Positions 1 through 8,461 of a stretch of DNA of 64,000 bases are shown here, in pieces. This DNA is from Lichenicoccus sp965213775 (lineage in GTDB: Bacteria > Pseudomonadota > Alphaproteobacteria > Acetobacterales > Acetobacteraceae), in assembly GCA_965213775.1 (NCBI GenBank), contig CBDCAC010000002.1, positions 592,519 to 656,518 on the forward strand. Reading direction: 5' to 3'. Each line of letters begins with the position of its first letter. Position 1 is the first letter of the stretch. The notes below the pieces were generated by a model. That model did no database searches, was not told the DNA's origin, and worked only from the letters and a program-made list of their open reading frames with translations. Position numbers and translations under genes: made by a program.

Positions 1-2
1 CC

Positions 3-893
3 ACGCTGTCTCTGACCGACGATCGCCGGCTTCGAGGCCTCTCCACCGGCCTGGACGTCGACCAGGCGCGCACTCAGCTGCTGAGCCTGCAGCGACAACT
101 ACCAGAGTACGACAAGCAGACCCGCCAGGCCGCGAACCGTCTGAGCGTGCTCATCGGCCAAACGCCGGGCACGCTGGACGCGAGGCTGCTACAGCCGGCG
201 CCTCTGCCGGCGCTGCCGAGTGCGGTTGGCGTTGGCGTTCCCGGCGCCCTGGCGCGGCGGCGGCCGGACATCCGCGAGGCCGAGGCGCAGCTGCACGCCG
301 CCACCGCCAATGTCGGGATCGCCGTCGCCAACTTCTATCCGGACGTGTCGCTGACCGGCAGCCTGGGCCTGCGGGCACTGGATGCGAGCTACATCACCCG
401 CTGGGCGAGCCACTTCTACTCGGCCGGGCCAAGCGTCTCGTTGCCGATCTTCGAGGGCGGGCGGTTGAGCGCCAGCCTGCGTCTGGCTCGGGCGCAGCAG
501 ACCGAGGCGGCGCTGCACTATCGCGCGACCGTGCTCAACGCGCTGCGCGAGGTTGAGGACTCGCTGGTCTCATTTCGCGCCGATCGGGTCGAACGCGACC
601 GGCTGGCCGGCCTGCTGCGCTCCGGCCAGGACACGCTGCTGCTCGCGGCCAGCCAGTACGCGCACGGACTCTCGGACTACCTGCAGGTGCTGGACGCCCA
701 GCGCACCGTGGAGAGCACCCGCCAGCAGCTCGTCGAGCAGGACATGACGCTGGCCAATGACGTGGTCGACCTTTACCGGGATTTAGGCGGCGGTTGGCAG
801 ACGCCGGGGATGACCAGCGCGGCGCCCGACCCAGCCGGCCCGCTTCCCGTCACCCCGGCGGCGCTCGACGGCTCGGCCGCAGGGGCGAAGTGA
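3..893 (+). CDS. Outer-membrane efflux factor, NodT/OprM family (5' end cut off by window)
   Basis: This is the C-terminal ~296 residues of a TolC-like outer-membrane channel that pairs with an RND or MFS pump and a periplasmic adaptor. The reading frame is open from base 3, so the start lies outside the window. The family signature RRPDIREAEAQLHAATANVG is followed by a beta-barrel/coiled-coil repeat, including an aromatic NFYPDVSLTG stretch and a second long helix pair ending in QRTVESTRQQLVEQ. The tail after about residue 280 is Pro/Ala-rich. The pump genes would be expected upstream, outside the window. The family call is firm; the substrate is unknown. Confidence 0.9.
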   Translation, partial: TLSLTDDRRLRGLSTGLDVDQARTQLLSLQRQLPEYDKQTRQAANRLSVLIGQTPGTLDARLLQPAPLPALPSAVGVGVPGALARRRPDIREAEAQLHAATANVGIAVANFYPDVSLTGSLGLRALDASYITRWASHFYSAGPSVSLPIFEGGRLSASLRLARAQQTEAALHYRATVLNALREVEDSLVSFRADRVERDRLAGLLRSGQDTLLLAASQYAHGLSDYLQVLDAQRTVESTRQQLVEQDMTLANDVVDLYRDLGGGWQTPGMTSAAPDPAGPLPVTPAALDGSAAGAK

Positions 894-1019
894 GCCGCGC
901 CGTGGCGTCGTGAACACCGTCTACCTGTCGGCGCTGTCCGCACTCGCCGGCTCGGCGAAACCTGCGCCTCGGTCGGCGAGGCCGGCATCGGTTTCGGTCG
1001 GCGGCGGAGTGCTGCTCTG

Positions 1020-1437
1020 ATGGGCATTCTGACGGCCGAGCGGGAGAGCGTGCCGGGTCTCGAGGCGCTCGTGCATCGCTCGCTCGCCGATCCTGAACCG
1101 ATGCTTGATGAGGCGGCCAAGCTGATCGGCAGGAAGGCGAATGCCGTTTTCATCCTGAGCGAAGTCAGCGAGCCGACCCACGTGTTGGAATACTACACGC
1201 TGTGCGCCATGGCGATTTCGCAGGGAGATGTGCCGGAGGCGGCGCGCGAGCACGTTCCGCGCTACCCCCAGGTAAGCGCGACGCTGATCGGTCGCCTGGC
1301 TGTCGCGAAGGAACGTCAGGGACAACGGCTCGAGACCGTGCTGCTGGCGGATGCGTTGCGGCGCGTTCGTGCGGCTGCCCGACTTGCTTCGGCTGGTGCT
1401 GCCAACGCGCATGGCGGCAGGGAGCACTGAGCGTTAA
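1020..1437 (+). pseudogene. GNAT toxin (TacT-like) remnant with internal deletion
   Basis: The first ~118 residues match type II toxin N-acetyltransferases: EYYTLCAMAISQGDVPEAA, then the RYPQVSATLIGRLAV strand. The acetyl-CoA loop, normally QGQGLG, reads QGQRLE. Directly after ALRR the family's C-terminal end (FVRLPDLLRLVLP) continues in a different frame and stops at 1435-1437. About 30 residues that should contain the second half of the acetyl-CoA site are missing. This is a deletion plus frame change, so the protein should be inactive. No DUF1778 or other antitoxin is visible upstream; 894-1019 looks empty. Active relatives acetylate aminoacyl-tRNA, often Gly-tRNA; the tRNA-Gly gene 270 bp downstream may be coincidence. 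Confidence 0.75.
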
Positions 1438-1704
1438 TGGTCACCCAGCCCAAGATTGTCCGCAGGGCGGTCACGGGAGGATCGGAGGCGCTTACTGCCG
1501 TGCGTCCACTTGGCCGGGACGTACCCCGACAGAGCCTGACGGTCGCGCAGAGTGGCGTAAAATGACGGTATCGCCCGTGCCAAATGCCGCCGGGCGTACC
1601 CCGCAGCATGATGCCGGCTGCTTCCCCGGCACCGACCCGATGGGCGGGGAAGCAAAAACGGCCCCGAAGAACCGCTTTAACACTTAAAGTTCATTGAAAA
1701 AACC

Positions 1705-1779
1705 TGGAGCGGGCGAAGGGATTCGAACCCTCGACCCCAACCTTGGCAAGGTTGTGCTCTACCCCTGAGCTACGCCCGC
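1705..1779 (-). tRNA. tRNA-Gly (anticodon GCC), CCA encoded
   Basis: The reverse complement folds as a full cloverleaf. The acceptor stem is GCGGGCG/CGCCCGC, the D arm GCTC..GAGC, the anticodon stem CAACC/GGTTG with loop TTGCCAA (anticodon GCC), and the T arm GAGGG-TTCGAAT-CCCTT. Discriminator T is followed by encoded CCA. The 267 bp between the toxin remnant and this gene hold nothing I can recognise. Confidence 0.97.
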
Positions 1780-2070
1780 GCTCCCGTGCGAGGACGGCGT
1801 TCTAGGCGGGTGTCCCTCGGAAGGCAAGCGCTGGCGATGCAGCGTCCGCGCGGCGATGGACGGCGCCAGACAAATTGGACCACTACGAAGACGTCTCGTC
1901 TCGCTGGACCTCGGCGCTGCCGGTGGCGCATTGTCGATGCCAGAAAGCACCTGGCCGATGGACCTACGATCGTAGCCGCTGCAGGTGGTGTCGGCCGAGC
2001 GGGCCGCCATATCGGACGACACGCCAGCGACGGGCACCGCTGTCGGTCAGACATGAACGGGACGAGACCT

Positions 2071-3132
2071 ATGGACTACATTATCGGCCAGAACCGAACC
2101 TCGAACCGCTCGCAGCCACAGGATGCCGCGGCACGCAGCCTCGATCGGGCTGCTCCTGCACGCGCGTCAACCGGCCTGATGTCGGGCGGTGCAGTGCCGG
2201 CCGGGCCCATGCCGCAGGACCAAGCCCGCCGCGACAGCGATGCTGATTGGATCAGCGACGGTGACCAGCGCAACTTCATGCAGCTCGTCGTCGAGACGTC
2301 GCGCAGCGTGCCGGTGCTGGTCGATTTCTGGGCGACCTGGTGCGGGCCTTGCAAAACGCTGACGCCGGCGCTTGAGCGCATTGTCAACGCCGCCGGCGGC
2401 CGCGTGCGGTTGGTCAAGGTCGACATCGACCAGAACCGCGCTTTGGTGCAGCAACTCACCTCGCTCGGCCTGCCGCTACAGTCTGTGCCGACGGTGGCGG
2501 CGTTCTGGCAGGGGCAGATCGCGGATCTGTTCCAGGGCGCTCAGCCAGAAAGCGAGATCAAGCGTTTTGTCGAGAGCCTGCTGAAGCTGGCCGGCGGTGC
2601 CATGCCATCGGCCGAGCTGATCGCCGAAGGGCGGGCGGCGCTGGAGCAAGGGCATGGGGAGGCCGCAGCAGACGCGTTCAGCGCGGTCTTGCAGGACGAG
2701 CCGGACAACCCCGACGCGTGGGGCGGACTGGTGCGTGCCTTGGTCGCGCTTGGGGATGACGAGCAGGCGGAGGATGCGCTGCGGCAGGTGCCGCCGGCGA
2801 TTGAAGGGCATGCGGAGATTGCCGGCGCCCGCAGCGCGCTGGTGCTGGCTGTTGAGGGACGACAGGCGGCGGCCCACGTCGCCGAGTTCGAGGCGCGGGT
2901 GGCAGCCGACCCGGTCGATCACCAGGCGCGCTTCGACCTTGCCTCGGCGCTGAATGGCGCCGGGCGGCGCAACGAGGCGGCCGAGCAGCTGCTTCTCATC
3001 GTGCGGGCTGAGCGTGGCTGGAACGACGAGGCGGCGCGGCGCCAACTGCTCAAACTGTTCGAGGCCTGGGGCTTTGACGACGCTGCCACGATGACGGCGC
3101 GTCGCAAGCTGTCCGCATTGCTGTTCAGCTGA
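2071..3132 (+). CDS. Thioredoxin-domain co-chaperone with C-terminal TPR-like region (YbbN/CnoX family)
   Basis: The protein has 353 residues. Residues ~65-165 are a thioredoxin fold with the active site WATWCGPCK (Cys91, Cys94) and the cis-Pro segment LQSVPTVAAFWQG. The remainder is helical and TPR-like, as in YbbN/CnoX, which holds and reduces oxidised client proteins for the folding machinery. Unlike E. coli CnoX the CXXC motif is intact, so disulfide activity is expected. The start chosen is MDYIIGQNR, which matches alphaproteobacterial homologues; the open frame upstream to 1786 looks non-coding, and 1780-2070 holds no other gene. It is first in a co-directional run with the LonN-domain, UPF0434 and DUF971 genes, an order common in this class. 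Confidence 0.9.
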   Translation: MDYIIGQNRTSNRSQPQDAAARSLDRAAPARASTGLMSGGAVPAGPMPQDQARRDSDADWISDGDQRNFMQLVVETSRSVPVLVDFWATWCGPCKTLTPALERIVNAAGGRVRLVKVDIDQNRALVQQLTSLGLPLQSVPTVAAFWQGQIADLFQGAQPESEIKRFVESLLKLAGGAMPSAELIAEGRAALEQGHGEAAADAFSAVLQDEPDNPDAWGGLVRALVALGDDEQAEDALRQVPPAIEGHAEIAGARSALVLAVEGRQAAAHVAEFEARVAADPVDHQARFDLASALNGAGRRNEAAEQLLLIVRAERGWNDEAARRQLLKLFEAWGFDDAATMTARRKLSALLFS

Positions 3133-3207
3133 TGCGGTCGTGAGGCAAGGCGGTGCCATGGCGAGCCTGATCCAGGCCACGATCGCTTGCCGGGGAGATG
3201 GCGCGCG

Positions 3208-3867
3208 ATGAACATGGAGCCGCGTCGCCAGGACAGGCTGCCGCGTGCAGTGCCGGTGTTTCCCATCGAAGGCGCGCTGCTGCTGCCAGGCGGACGACTG
3301 CCGCTGCAGGTATTCGAGCCGCGCTACCTGGCGTTGACCGAGGACGTGCTGGGTAGCGGCCGGATGTTCGGCCTGATCCAGCCAAATGGCGCGCTTGAGG
3401 CGGAGGAGAGCGGGCCGGCGCTGTTCCGCGTCGGCTGCCTCGGCCGCATCGTCACCTTCAGCGAAACCGACGACGGCCGCTACCTGATCACCTTGGCCGG
3501 AGTGATCCGGTTCCGCATCCTTGCAGAACTTGCGATGACGCGCGGCTACCGCGTGGTGGCGCCGGATTATGCGCCGTTTTGGAGCGATATCGAGCCCGAC
3601 AGCCGCGCGCCCGTAATCGACCGTTCGGGGCTGCTGAGCGCGCTCAGGGCCTACTTCACCTACCGCGGATTCGAAGTGGACTGGAACGCTGTTGAGGCGA
3701 TGGGCGATGAGGCGCTGGTGACAACGCTGTCGACCGCCTGCCCGTTCGAGCCGCCGGAGAAGCAGGCGCTGCTGGAGGCGGCGACGCTGGAAACGCGGGC
3801 ATCTAGCTTGCTGGCGCTGCTGCGCATGGCGACCCATGACGCAAGCGGCAGCGGCCCGCCGAGTTGA
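3208..3867 (+). CDS. LON N-terminal (substrate-binding) domain protein
   Basis: This 219-residue protein consists only of the LonN/PUA-like domain: PVFPIEGALLLPGGRLPLQV, FEPRYLALTED, and the core strand segment around the DDGRYLITLAG turn. There is no ATPase or protease domain, as is normal for these stand-alone proteins, whose exact role is not established. The start at 3208 has a GGGGAG Shine-Dalgarno ~11 bases upstream; ATG 3214 is an alternative. Its stop sits 11 bases before the next start, so translation is probably coupled with the thioredoxin/UPF0434 cluster. Confidence 0.85.
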   Translation: MNMEPRRQDRLPRAVPVFPIEGALLLPGGRLPLQVFEPRYLALTEDVLGSGRMFGLIQPNGALEAEESGPALFRVGCLGRIVTFSETDDGRYLITLAGVIRFRILAELAMTRGYRVVAPDYAPFWSDIEPDSRAPVIDRSGLLSALRAYFTYRGFEVDWNAVEAMGDEALVTTLSTACPFEPPEKQALLEAATLETRASSLLALLRMATHDASGSGPPS

Positions 3868-3878
3868 GGAGCATAATC

Positions 3879-4073
3879 ATGCCGCAGGACGCCGCAACCC
3901 CAGGGATTCCGGTCGATCCACGACTACTCGAAATGCTGGTCTGTCCGCTTACGCGCGAGCCACTCGAATATGATCGGGCCGCCGGCGAGCTGATCAGCCG
4001 CAAGGCAGGGCTCGCTTACCCGATCCGCGAGGGCATCCCGATCATGCTCCCCGAGGAGGCCCGAGCGCTCTAG
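3879..4073 (+). CDS. Trm112/UPF0434 family small protein
   Basis: A 64-residue protein with the UPF0434 core LLEMLVCPLTREPLEYDR followed by LAYPIREGIPIML. Family members resemble the Trm112 zinc-binding activator of methyltransferases, but the bacterial proteins, including this one, keep a single Cys and are of uncertain function. GAGGAG lies 7 bases before the ATG, supporting this start over the upstream TTG at 3864. It lies between the LonN gene and the DUF971 gene, 1 base from the latter. Confidence 0.9.
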   Translation: MPQDAATPGIPVDPRLLEMLVCPLTREPLEYDRAAGELISRKAGLAYPIREGIPIMLPEEARAL

Positions 4074-4074
4074 C

Positions 4075-4467
4075 ATGACTGTGGAGGCGGGCGAGAGCGA
4101 TGTCGCGGAGCAATCGATCGGGCCGCCGCTGGAGATCAGGCTGCGGCGGGCGGAACGCCGCCTAGTCGTTCGTTTTGTTGCGGCGACGTTCGATCTGCCG
4201 GCTGAGTACCTGCGTGTGGAAAGCCCCAGTGCCGAAGTGCAGGGGCACGGGCCTGGCGAGAAGCGGCTCGTCAGCGGCCGCAGGCAGGTCGGCATCCTCG
4301 GGGTGGAGCCGGTCGGGCACTATGCGGTGCGCATCCTGTTCGACGACCGGCACGACACCGGTATCTACAGTTGGCCCTACCTGCATCGGCTCGGTTCACA
4401 ACAGTCAGAGGTCTGGGCGACGTATCTGAAGGACATCGAAGCAGCCGGCCTTTCTCGGGACAAGTAA
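4075..4467 (+). CDS. DUF971 (gamma-butyrobetaine hydroxylase N-terminal-like) protein
   Basis: This 130-residue protein carries the DUF971 core: FDLPAEYLRVESPSAEVQGHG, then VGILGVEPVGHYAVRILFDD and HDTGIYSWPYLHRLG. Stand-alone DUF971 proteins have been linked to Fe-S cluster assembly or repair, while the eukaryotic version is the N-terminal domain of gamma-butyrobetaine hydroxylase. No hydroxylase domain is present here. It is the last gene of the thioredoxin/LonN/UPF0434 cluster and follows the UPF0434 stop by one base. Confidence 0.88.
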   Translation: MTVEAGESDVAEQSIGPPLEIRLRRAERRLVVRFVAATFDLPAEYLRVESPSAEVQGHGPGEKRLVSGRRQVGILGVEPVGHYAVRILFDDRHDTGIYSWPYLHRLGSQQSEVWATYLKDIEAAGLSRDK

Positions 4468-4613
4468 CGACAGTCCGCCGGCTTGTGCTTGGCACGCCAC
4501 ATTGTGGCACGAAAACGTCTCAAAATGGCCAATTGCAGGGCCGGTCTGCCCTGCATACAGTCCGACGCCGCAACAGAAAGCCGTCGAAGTGCGGCATGGT
4601 CGGGAGGCTGTCA

Positions 4614-4793
4614 ATGACTGAGGCTTGCATTGCCATCGGCCTGCGCGCCGGCGACCTGGTGCCCTGCGGCGCCTGCAAGCGGCTGACGCCGTTCCGAGGC
4701 GGTCATTACGCGCCAAGCAGCGAGCTCTGCGCGGAATGCAGCTATCCGCGGCACGAAAACGAGCCTTACCGAGAGTTCGCAGACTCGGAGTGA
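4614..4793 (+). CDS. Small zinc-ribbon-like hypothetical protein (59 aa)
   Basis: A 59-residue protein with two CxxC pairs (PCGACKRL and LCAECSYP) separated by about 17 residues, a spacing suited to one zinc ion. A good Shine-Dalgarno, GGGAGG, lies 6 bases before the ATG. Function is unknown; it could be a small nucleic-acid-binding or accessory protein. Its stop is followed within 12 bases by a palindromic repeat that may end transcription. 4468-4613 holds no other gene. Confidence 0.6.
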   Translation: MTEACIAIGLRAGDLVPCGACKRLTPFRGGHYAPSSELCAECSYPRHENEPYREFADSE

Positions 4794-4803
4794 GCGGGCG
4801 ATA

Positions 4804-4940
4804 GAAAGGCCAGGGCTCTGCCCTGGACTCACTGGGGCCTGAGGGCCAGACCCCCCATTTAGGCGCTCGCACGAACAATCGAGGGATCTAAAAGGCTTTG
4901 CCGGTAAGTGGGTCCAGGGGCAAAGCTCCTGGTCCTGCTT
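4804..4940. repeat. Composite palindromic repeat, facing pair (copy 1)
   Basis: Type 2 module (shared hairpin A, then CTGGGGCC-type hairpin C) forward at 4804-4857, with a degenerate type 1 module in reverse at 4889-4940. Here the order of modules is swapped relative to most copies. It lies between convergent genes (small zinc-ribbon protein and L,D-transpeptidase) and could act as a two-way terminator. Confidence 0.75.
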
Positions 4941-4948
4941 GTCTTCGC

Positions 4949-5410
4949 CTAGCCGACCGCGATTGCAGTGAGACCGGCCGCGAGACAGGCGAGCAAGTCC
5001 GGCAGGGCGAGCGCCACGCAGCCCTCAGTGGGCGCATAATCCGGCCGGGCAACGTGCAGAAAGATCGCCGAGCCGCGACCGCGCACGATCGGGGCGTCGT
5101 TCCAGCCAAGCACGCCGATCACGTCGTAGAGCGCGTCGTCCCGCCACAGGGCTTCGTGCCGGTCTCTGAACGGCAGGCGCACCCGACAGTTGTACTCGCG
5201 CGAACTCGGGTCGTCGCACCAGCCATCCGCCGGCGCCAGCGGCTCGATCGGAACCGCGGCGCGTGGGCGGGCGAGCCGGTCGGCGCGATACAACACCCGG
5301 CGCAGCGGCAGCAGGCCGAGCGGCGTCGCCTCATCGCCCTCCTGCTTGTCCGCTCTGAGTCCGGCACGGCCGACGGCGCAGCGTAGCGTCAACAGCGGCA
5401 GCCGCAGCAT
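4949..5410 (-). CDS. L,D-transpeptidase family protein (YkuD domain)
   Basis: A 153-residue YkuD-type domain with the catalytic motif HVARPDYAPTEGCVAL: His, then the Cys nucleophile at about residue 130. It is preceded by the conserved LYDVIGVLGWNDAPIV strand. Such enzymes form 3-3 crosslinks or attach proteins to peptidoglycan. The protein is short and has no clear signal peptide, as is usual for this compact subfamily. It starts 24 bases downstream of the ribA stop on the same strand, so the two are probably co-transcribed. Confidence 0.88.
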   Translation of the reverse strand: MLRLPLLTLRCAVGRAGLRADKQEGDEATPLGLLPLRRVLYRADRLARPRAAVPIEPLAPADGWCDDPSSREYNCRVRLPFRDRHEALWRDDALYDVIGVLGWNDAPIVRGRGSAIFLHVARPDYAPTEGCVALALPDLLACLAAGLTAIAVG

Positions 5411-5433
5411 GCCGTCCGCGCCGAGTTGAGCCT

Positions 5434-6606
5434 TCAGCGCAGATGACCCAGCCGGGCCGTCTTTGTCGCCAGGTAGGCATCATTGATGCCGTTGGCGGTG
5501 ATCGCCGCGCTTACCCGGCCCTCGACGGAGACGCCGCAGGCTTGCAGGGCGGCAAGCTTGTCCGGGTTGTCGGTCAGCAGTCGTACTCGATGGATCCCAA
5601 GCTCGTCGAGCATGGCGGCGGCGACCAGGAAGCTCCGCTCGTCGTCACCCCAGCCTAGGGCACGATTGGCGTCCACGGTGTCGAGCCCAGCGTCCTGCAG
5701 CGTATAGGCGCGCAGTTTGTTGACGAGGCCGATGCCGCGGCCCTCCTGGGCCAGGTAGAGCAACGCGCCGCTTCCCTCGGCCGCCATCCGGGCGACCGCC
5801 TGGCGGAGCTGCGGGCCGCAATCGCAGCGCAGGCTGCCAAGCAGGTCGCCGGTGAAGCACTCCGAATGCAGTCGCACGAGCGGCGCCGGCGCATCGGCCG
5901 GCAGCAGCTCCGGACGACCGATGATGACAGCTAGGTGCTCGATCGCGCTGTCAGCGGCACGAAAGGCCACAACCCGCGCATCTGGCACGCCCTCCAGCGG
6001 CACCGCCGCATCGGCAACACGCCGTAACGTGCCGGCGGCCCGGTTTTGGTAGCCGAGCACCTCAGCCTCGCCGAGGCGAACCAGGCCGGGCTCGATGGCA
6101 TCGCTCGGCGCGACCAGGCAGGCGGGCAGCAACCGGGCGAGTTTGACCAGCAACATGGCAGCGGCTGAGCCGGGCATAGCTGCAACCGTGGATGGCGGGC
6201 TGCCGACGAACTGCTCGGCGGTGGGATCGGCAAACCCGTGCAGGACATGCGGGCGGAGCAGCGCTGGAGACGCCTGCAAGGCAACCAGGCCCTGCTCGGG
6301 CATCGGCCGGCGTAGCACCGTCGCCGCTCGCACCGGCGCCAGCAGCAGGGTGGCCGGGCCAGCGGTCAGAGCCTCGAATTCCGCGAGCCCCGCGGCGCTG
6401 GCGCCCTCGGCGGCAAGAACAGCGAGACGGGCGCCGAGCGGCCTGCCGGCGCTTTCACTCGCCATCAGCGTGTCGAGCAGAACCGGCACGCCGCGACGCA
6501 GGTCCGACAACGCGCGATGGACGCTGCGCAAGGCAAGACGCTGCAACTGCTCGGCCGGCTCGGTGCTTGCGGACGGGCCAGCAAGGCTATCCGGCGCCAC
6601 GCTCAT
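5434..6606 (-). CDS. ribA: GTP cyclohydrolase II with divergent N-terminal region
   Basis: Catalyses the first step of riboflavin synthesis, GTP to diaminohydroxyribosylamino-pyrimidinone phosphate. The C-terminal ~200 of 390 residues are canonical: zinc ligands in SECFTGDLLGSLRCDC (three Cys), nucleotide loop YLAQEGRGIGLVNKL, and LLTDNPDKL. The first ~190 residues are a poorly conserved domain with no intact DHBP synthase motifs, so this is not a bifunctional RibBA. The start is placed at MSVAPDSLAG; the frame is open upstream to 6873 but that part is not protein-like. The Shine-Dalgarno is weak. No FMN riboswitch was seen. Confidence 0.9.
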   Translation of the reverse strand: MSVAPDSLAGPSASTEPAEQLQRLALRSVHRALSDLRRGVPVLLDTLMASESAGRPLGARLAVLAAEGASAAGLAEFEALTAGPATLLLAPVRAATVLRRPMPEQGLVALQASPALLRPHVLHGFADPTAEQFVGSPPSTVAAMPGSAAAMLLVKLARLLPACLVAPSDAIEPGLVRLGEAEVLGYQNRAAGTLRRVADAAVPLEGVPDARVVAFRAADSAIEHLAVIIGRPELLPADAPAPLVRLHSECFTGDLLGSLRCDCGPQLRQAVARMAAEGSGALLYLAQEGRGIGLVNKLRAYTLQDAGLDTVDANRALGWGDDERSFLVAAAMLDELGIHRVRLLTDNPDKLAALQACGVSVEGRVSAAITANGINDAYLATKTARLGHLR

Positions 6607-6917
6607 CGGCGGCTCCGCACGGCTGCAGGGTGGCGAAGGGGCGCTCGGGGCATCACGGTCTGATAAGTCGGGCAGCGTGTTACTGCAAACAAGCCACACG
6701 GGTCGTTGTTGACTACAATGCACCCTTGCGGCGGTTTGAGCGTATAGGTCGTAGACGGTGATCGTTGCGCGCGGCTTGCATCCGTATCCTGCCTTGCGAC
6801 CAACGAAAGCAAGGATTTCGAGCCGGATTGTTACGCCGCTAGTCGGTGGCTGGGCGGGCGATGCTGAGAGCAACGGGTCGCGAGTGAGCGTGGACGACGC
6901 GGAAGGTGAGGTAAATT
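6607..6917. other. Divergent intergenic region, ribA / response regulator
   Basis: 311 bases between divergent genes with no gene-like frame. A TTGACT box occurs near 6708 on the + strand, but I find no convincing -10 element at the right distance. Promoters for both genes must lie here; I cannot place them. Confidence 0.4.
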
Positions 6918-7634
6918 ATGTCGGGCGACCGCCCAATCCTGATCGTAGACGATGATCGCTCGTTGCGCGAGGAGCTGGCAACGCAGCTTCGCGTTGAAGG
7001 CGACTTCCGGCCCTTCGAGGCGGCGGACGCAGAGCAGGCCGAGGCGCTGCTGCTTGCACAAGGCGCCCGGTTCGATGCCCTGATCCTCGACGTTGGGCTA
7101 CCGGATGCTGACGGACGCGACCTATGCGCACGGCTGAGGCGGCAGGGCATGCGGATGCCGATCATCATGCTGACCGGCTCCGACGAGGAGGCCGACGTGG
7201 TTCGGGGGCTCGATAGCGGCGCCAATGACTACATCGCCAAGCCGTTCAAGCTGCGTGAGCTGTTGGCGCGACTGCGGGCTCAACTGCGCATCTTCGAGAA
7301 CAGCGAGGACGCTGTCTTCACGATCGGCCCCTACACCTTCCGTCCTTCGGCCAAGCTGCTCGAGGAACCGACGCGTAAGCGGCGGATCCGGCTGACCGAG
7401 AAGGAGGCGGCGATCCTCAAGTTCCTCTACCGGGCCGGCAGCAAGCCAGTCGCGCGCCAGGTGCTGCTCAATGAGGTTTGGGGCTACAACGCCGCGGTCA
7501 CTACGCACACGCTTGAGACTCACATCTACCGGTTGCGGCAGAAGATCGAGCCTGACCCGGCGAATGCCCGGCTGCTGGTGACCGAGGGTGGCGGCTATCG
7601 TCTCGATCCGACGGTGATGCCGCAGGCCGCCTAA
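6918..7634 (+). CDS. OmpR/PhoB-type response regulator
   Basis: A 238-residue two-domain regulator. The receiver carries the acidic pair in LIVDDDRS, the phosphoacceptor Asp in ALILDVGLPDADG and the conserved Lys in IAKPFKLREL. The C-terminal winged-helix domain carries the LTEKEAAILKFLYRAG and TLETHIYRLRQKIE signatures. A Shine-Dalgarno (AAGGTGAGG) lies just upstream of the ATG. No histidine kinase gene is adjacent, so the partner is elsewhere. It is convergent with xthA, their stops only 9 bases apart. Confidence 0.93.
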   Translation: MSGDRPILIVDDDRSLREELATQLRVEGDFRPFEAADAEQAEALLLAQGARFDALILDVGLPDADGRDLCARLRRQGMRMPIIMLTGSDEEADVVRGLDSGANDYIAKPFKLRELLARLRAQLRIFENSEDAVFTIGPYTFRPSAKLLEEPTRKRRIRLTEKEAAILKFLYRAGSKPVARQVLLNEVWGYNAAVTTHTLETHIYRLRQKIEPDPANARLLVTEGGGYRLDPTVMPQAA

Positions 7635-7643
7635 GACGTCAGG

Positions 7644-8435
7644 CTAAAGGGCAAGCTCCACCATCACAGGCACATGGTCCGACGTCTGGGTCCAGTCGCG
7701 AGCCTCCGTCAGAACACGGTGGCGCACGAGGGCGGGTCGCAGCTCTGCTGAAACCCAGACGTGGTCGAGACGGCGGCCACGGTTTGAAGCTCGCCAATCT
7801 TTGTTGCGATACGACCACCAGGTGTAAAGCTTCTCCTCGGCCGGCACGAAGTATCGCGCTGCGTCAACAAAGCCTGTCGCCTGCCAGGCCGCCATGGCGG
7901 CCACTTCTACCGGCGTGTGGCTGACGACGCCGAGCAGCTGGCGATGGCTCCAGACGTCGTGCTTCATCGGCGCGATGTTGAGGTCGCCGACCAGGATGCA
8001 TCGCCTCGGCGGGCAGTCCGTAAAGAACGCGGTGACCTCGCGCAAAAAAGCCAGCTTATGGGCGAACTTCTGGTTGGCCGCCGGGTCCGGCACATCGCCG
8101 CCGGCTGGGACGTAGAAGTCGTGCAGCGCCACCGCGCCGCCAGGCGCCTCGACAGTGACGTGCAGGTGACGGCAGTCCCCCCGCTCGCACCAGTCCGGCG
8201 CGACCTGCTCGGCGAGCGGGAGGCGGGAGAGGATCGCAACCCCATTGTAGCCCTTCATGCCGCGGCGGACGACATGCGAAAAGCCAAGGGCGCCAGGCGC
8301 CGCGTCCGGAAACAGGGCGTCCGGCACCTTGGTCTCCTGCAGGCAGAGGATGTCCGGGTCGAGGGCTTCCACGAGTTGGCGCAGCAGTCCGACGCGCAGG
8401 CGTAGCGAGTTGATGTTCCAGGTGACGATGCGCAT
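7644..8435 (-). CDS. xthA: Exodeoxyribonuclease III (paralogue 1)
   Basis: A 263-residue AP endonuclease / 3'-5' exonuclease of base-excision repair. Motifs visible: WNINS (Asn), CLQETKV (metal-binding Glu), the YVPAGGDVPDP segment, VGDLNIAP (Asp/Asn pair), RRLDHVWVS and the C-terminal SDHVPVMVEL catalytic His. The start is MRIVTWNINS; the frame stays open 47 codons further upstream, but that extension only translates an adjacent palindromic repeat. A second ExoIII gene lies at 40523. Confidence 0.93.
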   Translation of the reverse strand: MRIVTWNINSLRLRVGLLRQLVEALDPDILCLQETKVPDALFPDAAPGALGFSHVVRRGMKGYNGVAILSRLPLAEQVAPDWCERGDCRHLHVTVEAPGGAVALHDFYVPAGGDVPDPAANQKFAHKLAFLREVTAFFTDCPPRRCILVGDLNIAPMKHDVWSHRQLLGVVSHTPVEVAAMAAWQATGFVDAARYFVPAEEKLYTWWSYRNKDWRASNRGRRLDHVWVSAELRPALVRHRVLTEARDWTQTSDHVPVMVELAL

Positions 8436-8461
8436 GAGTGGGATACTCTGACGGAAGCGAG

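Noticed and set aside
4488..4512. Possible sigma54 site TTGGCACG...ATTGT before the small zinc-ribbon gene
   Set aside because: The -12 element is off by one base in spacing and lacks the GC; not reported as a promoter.
6607..6917. FMN riboswitch upstream of ribA
   Set aside because: None of the conserved FMN-element blocks is present.
6918..7634. Complete two-component system
   Set aside because: No histidine kinase lies on either side; the neighbours are ribA and xthA.
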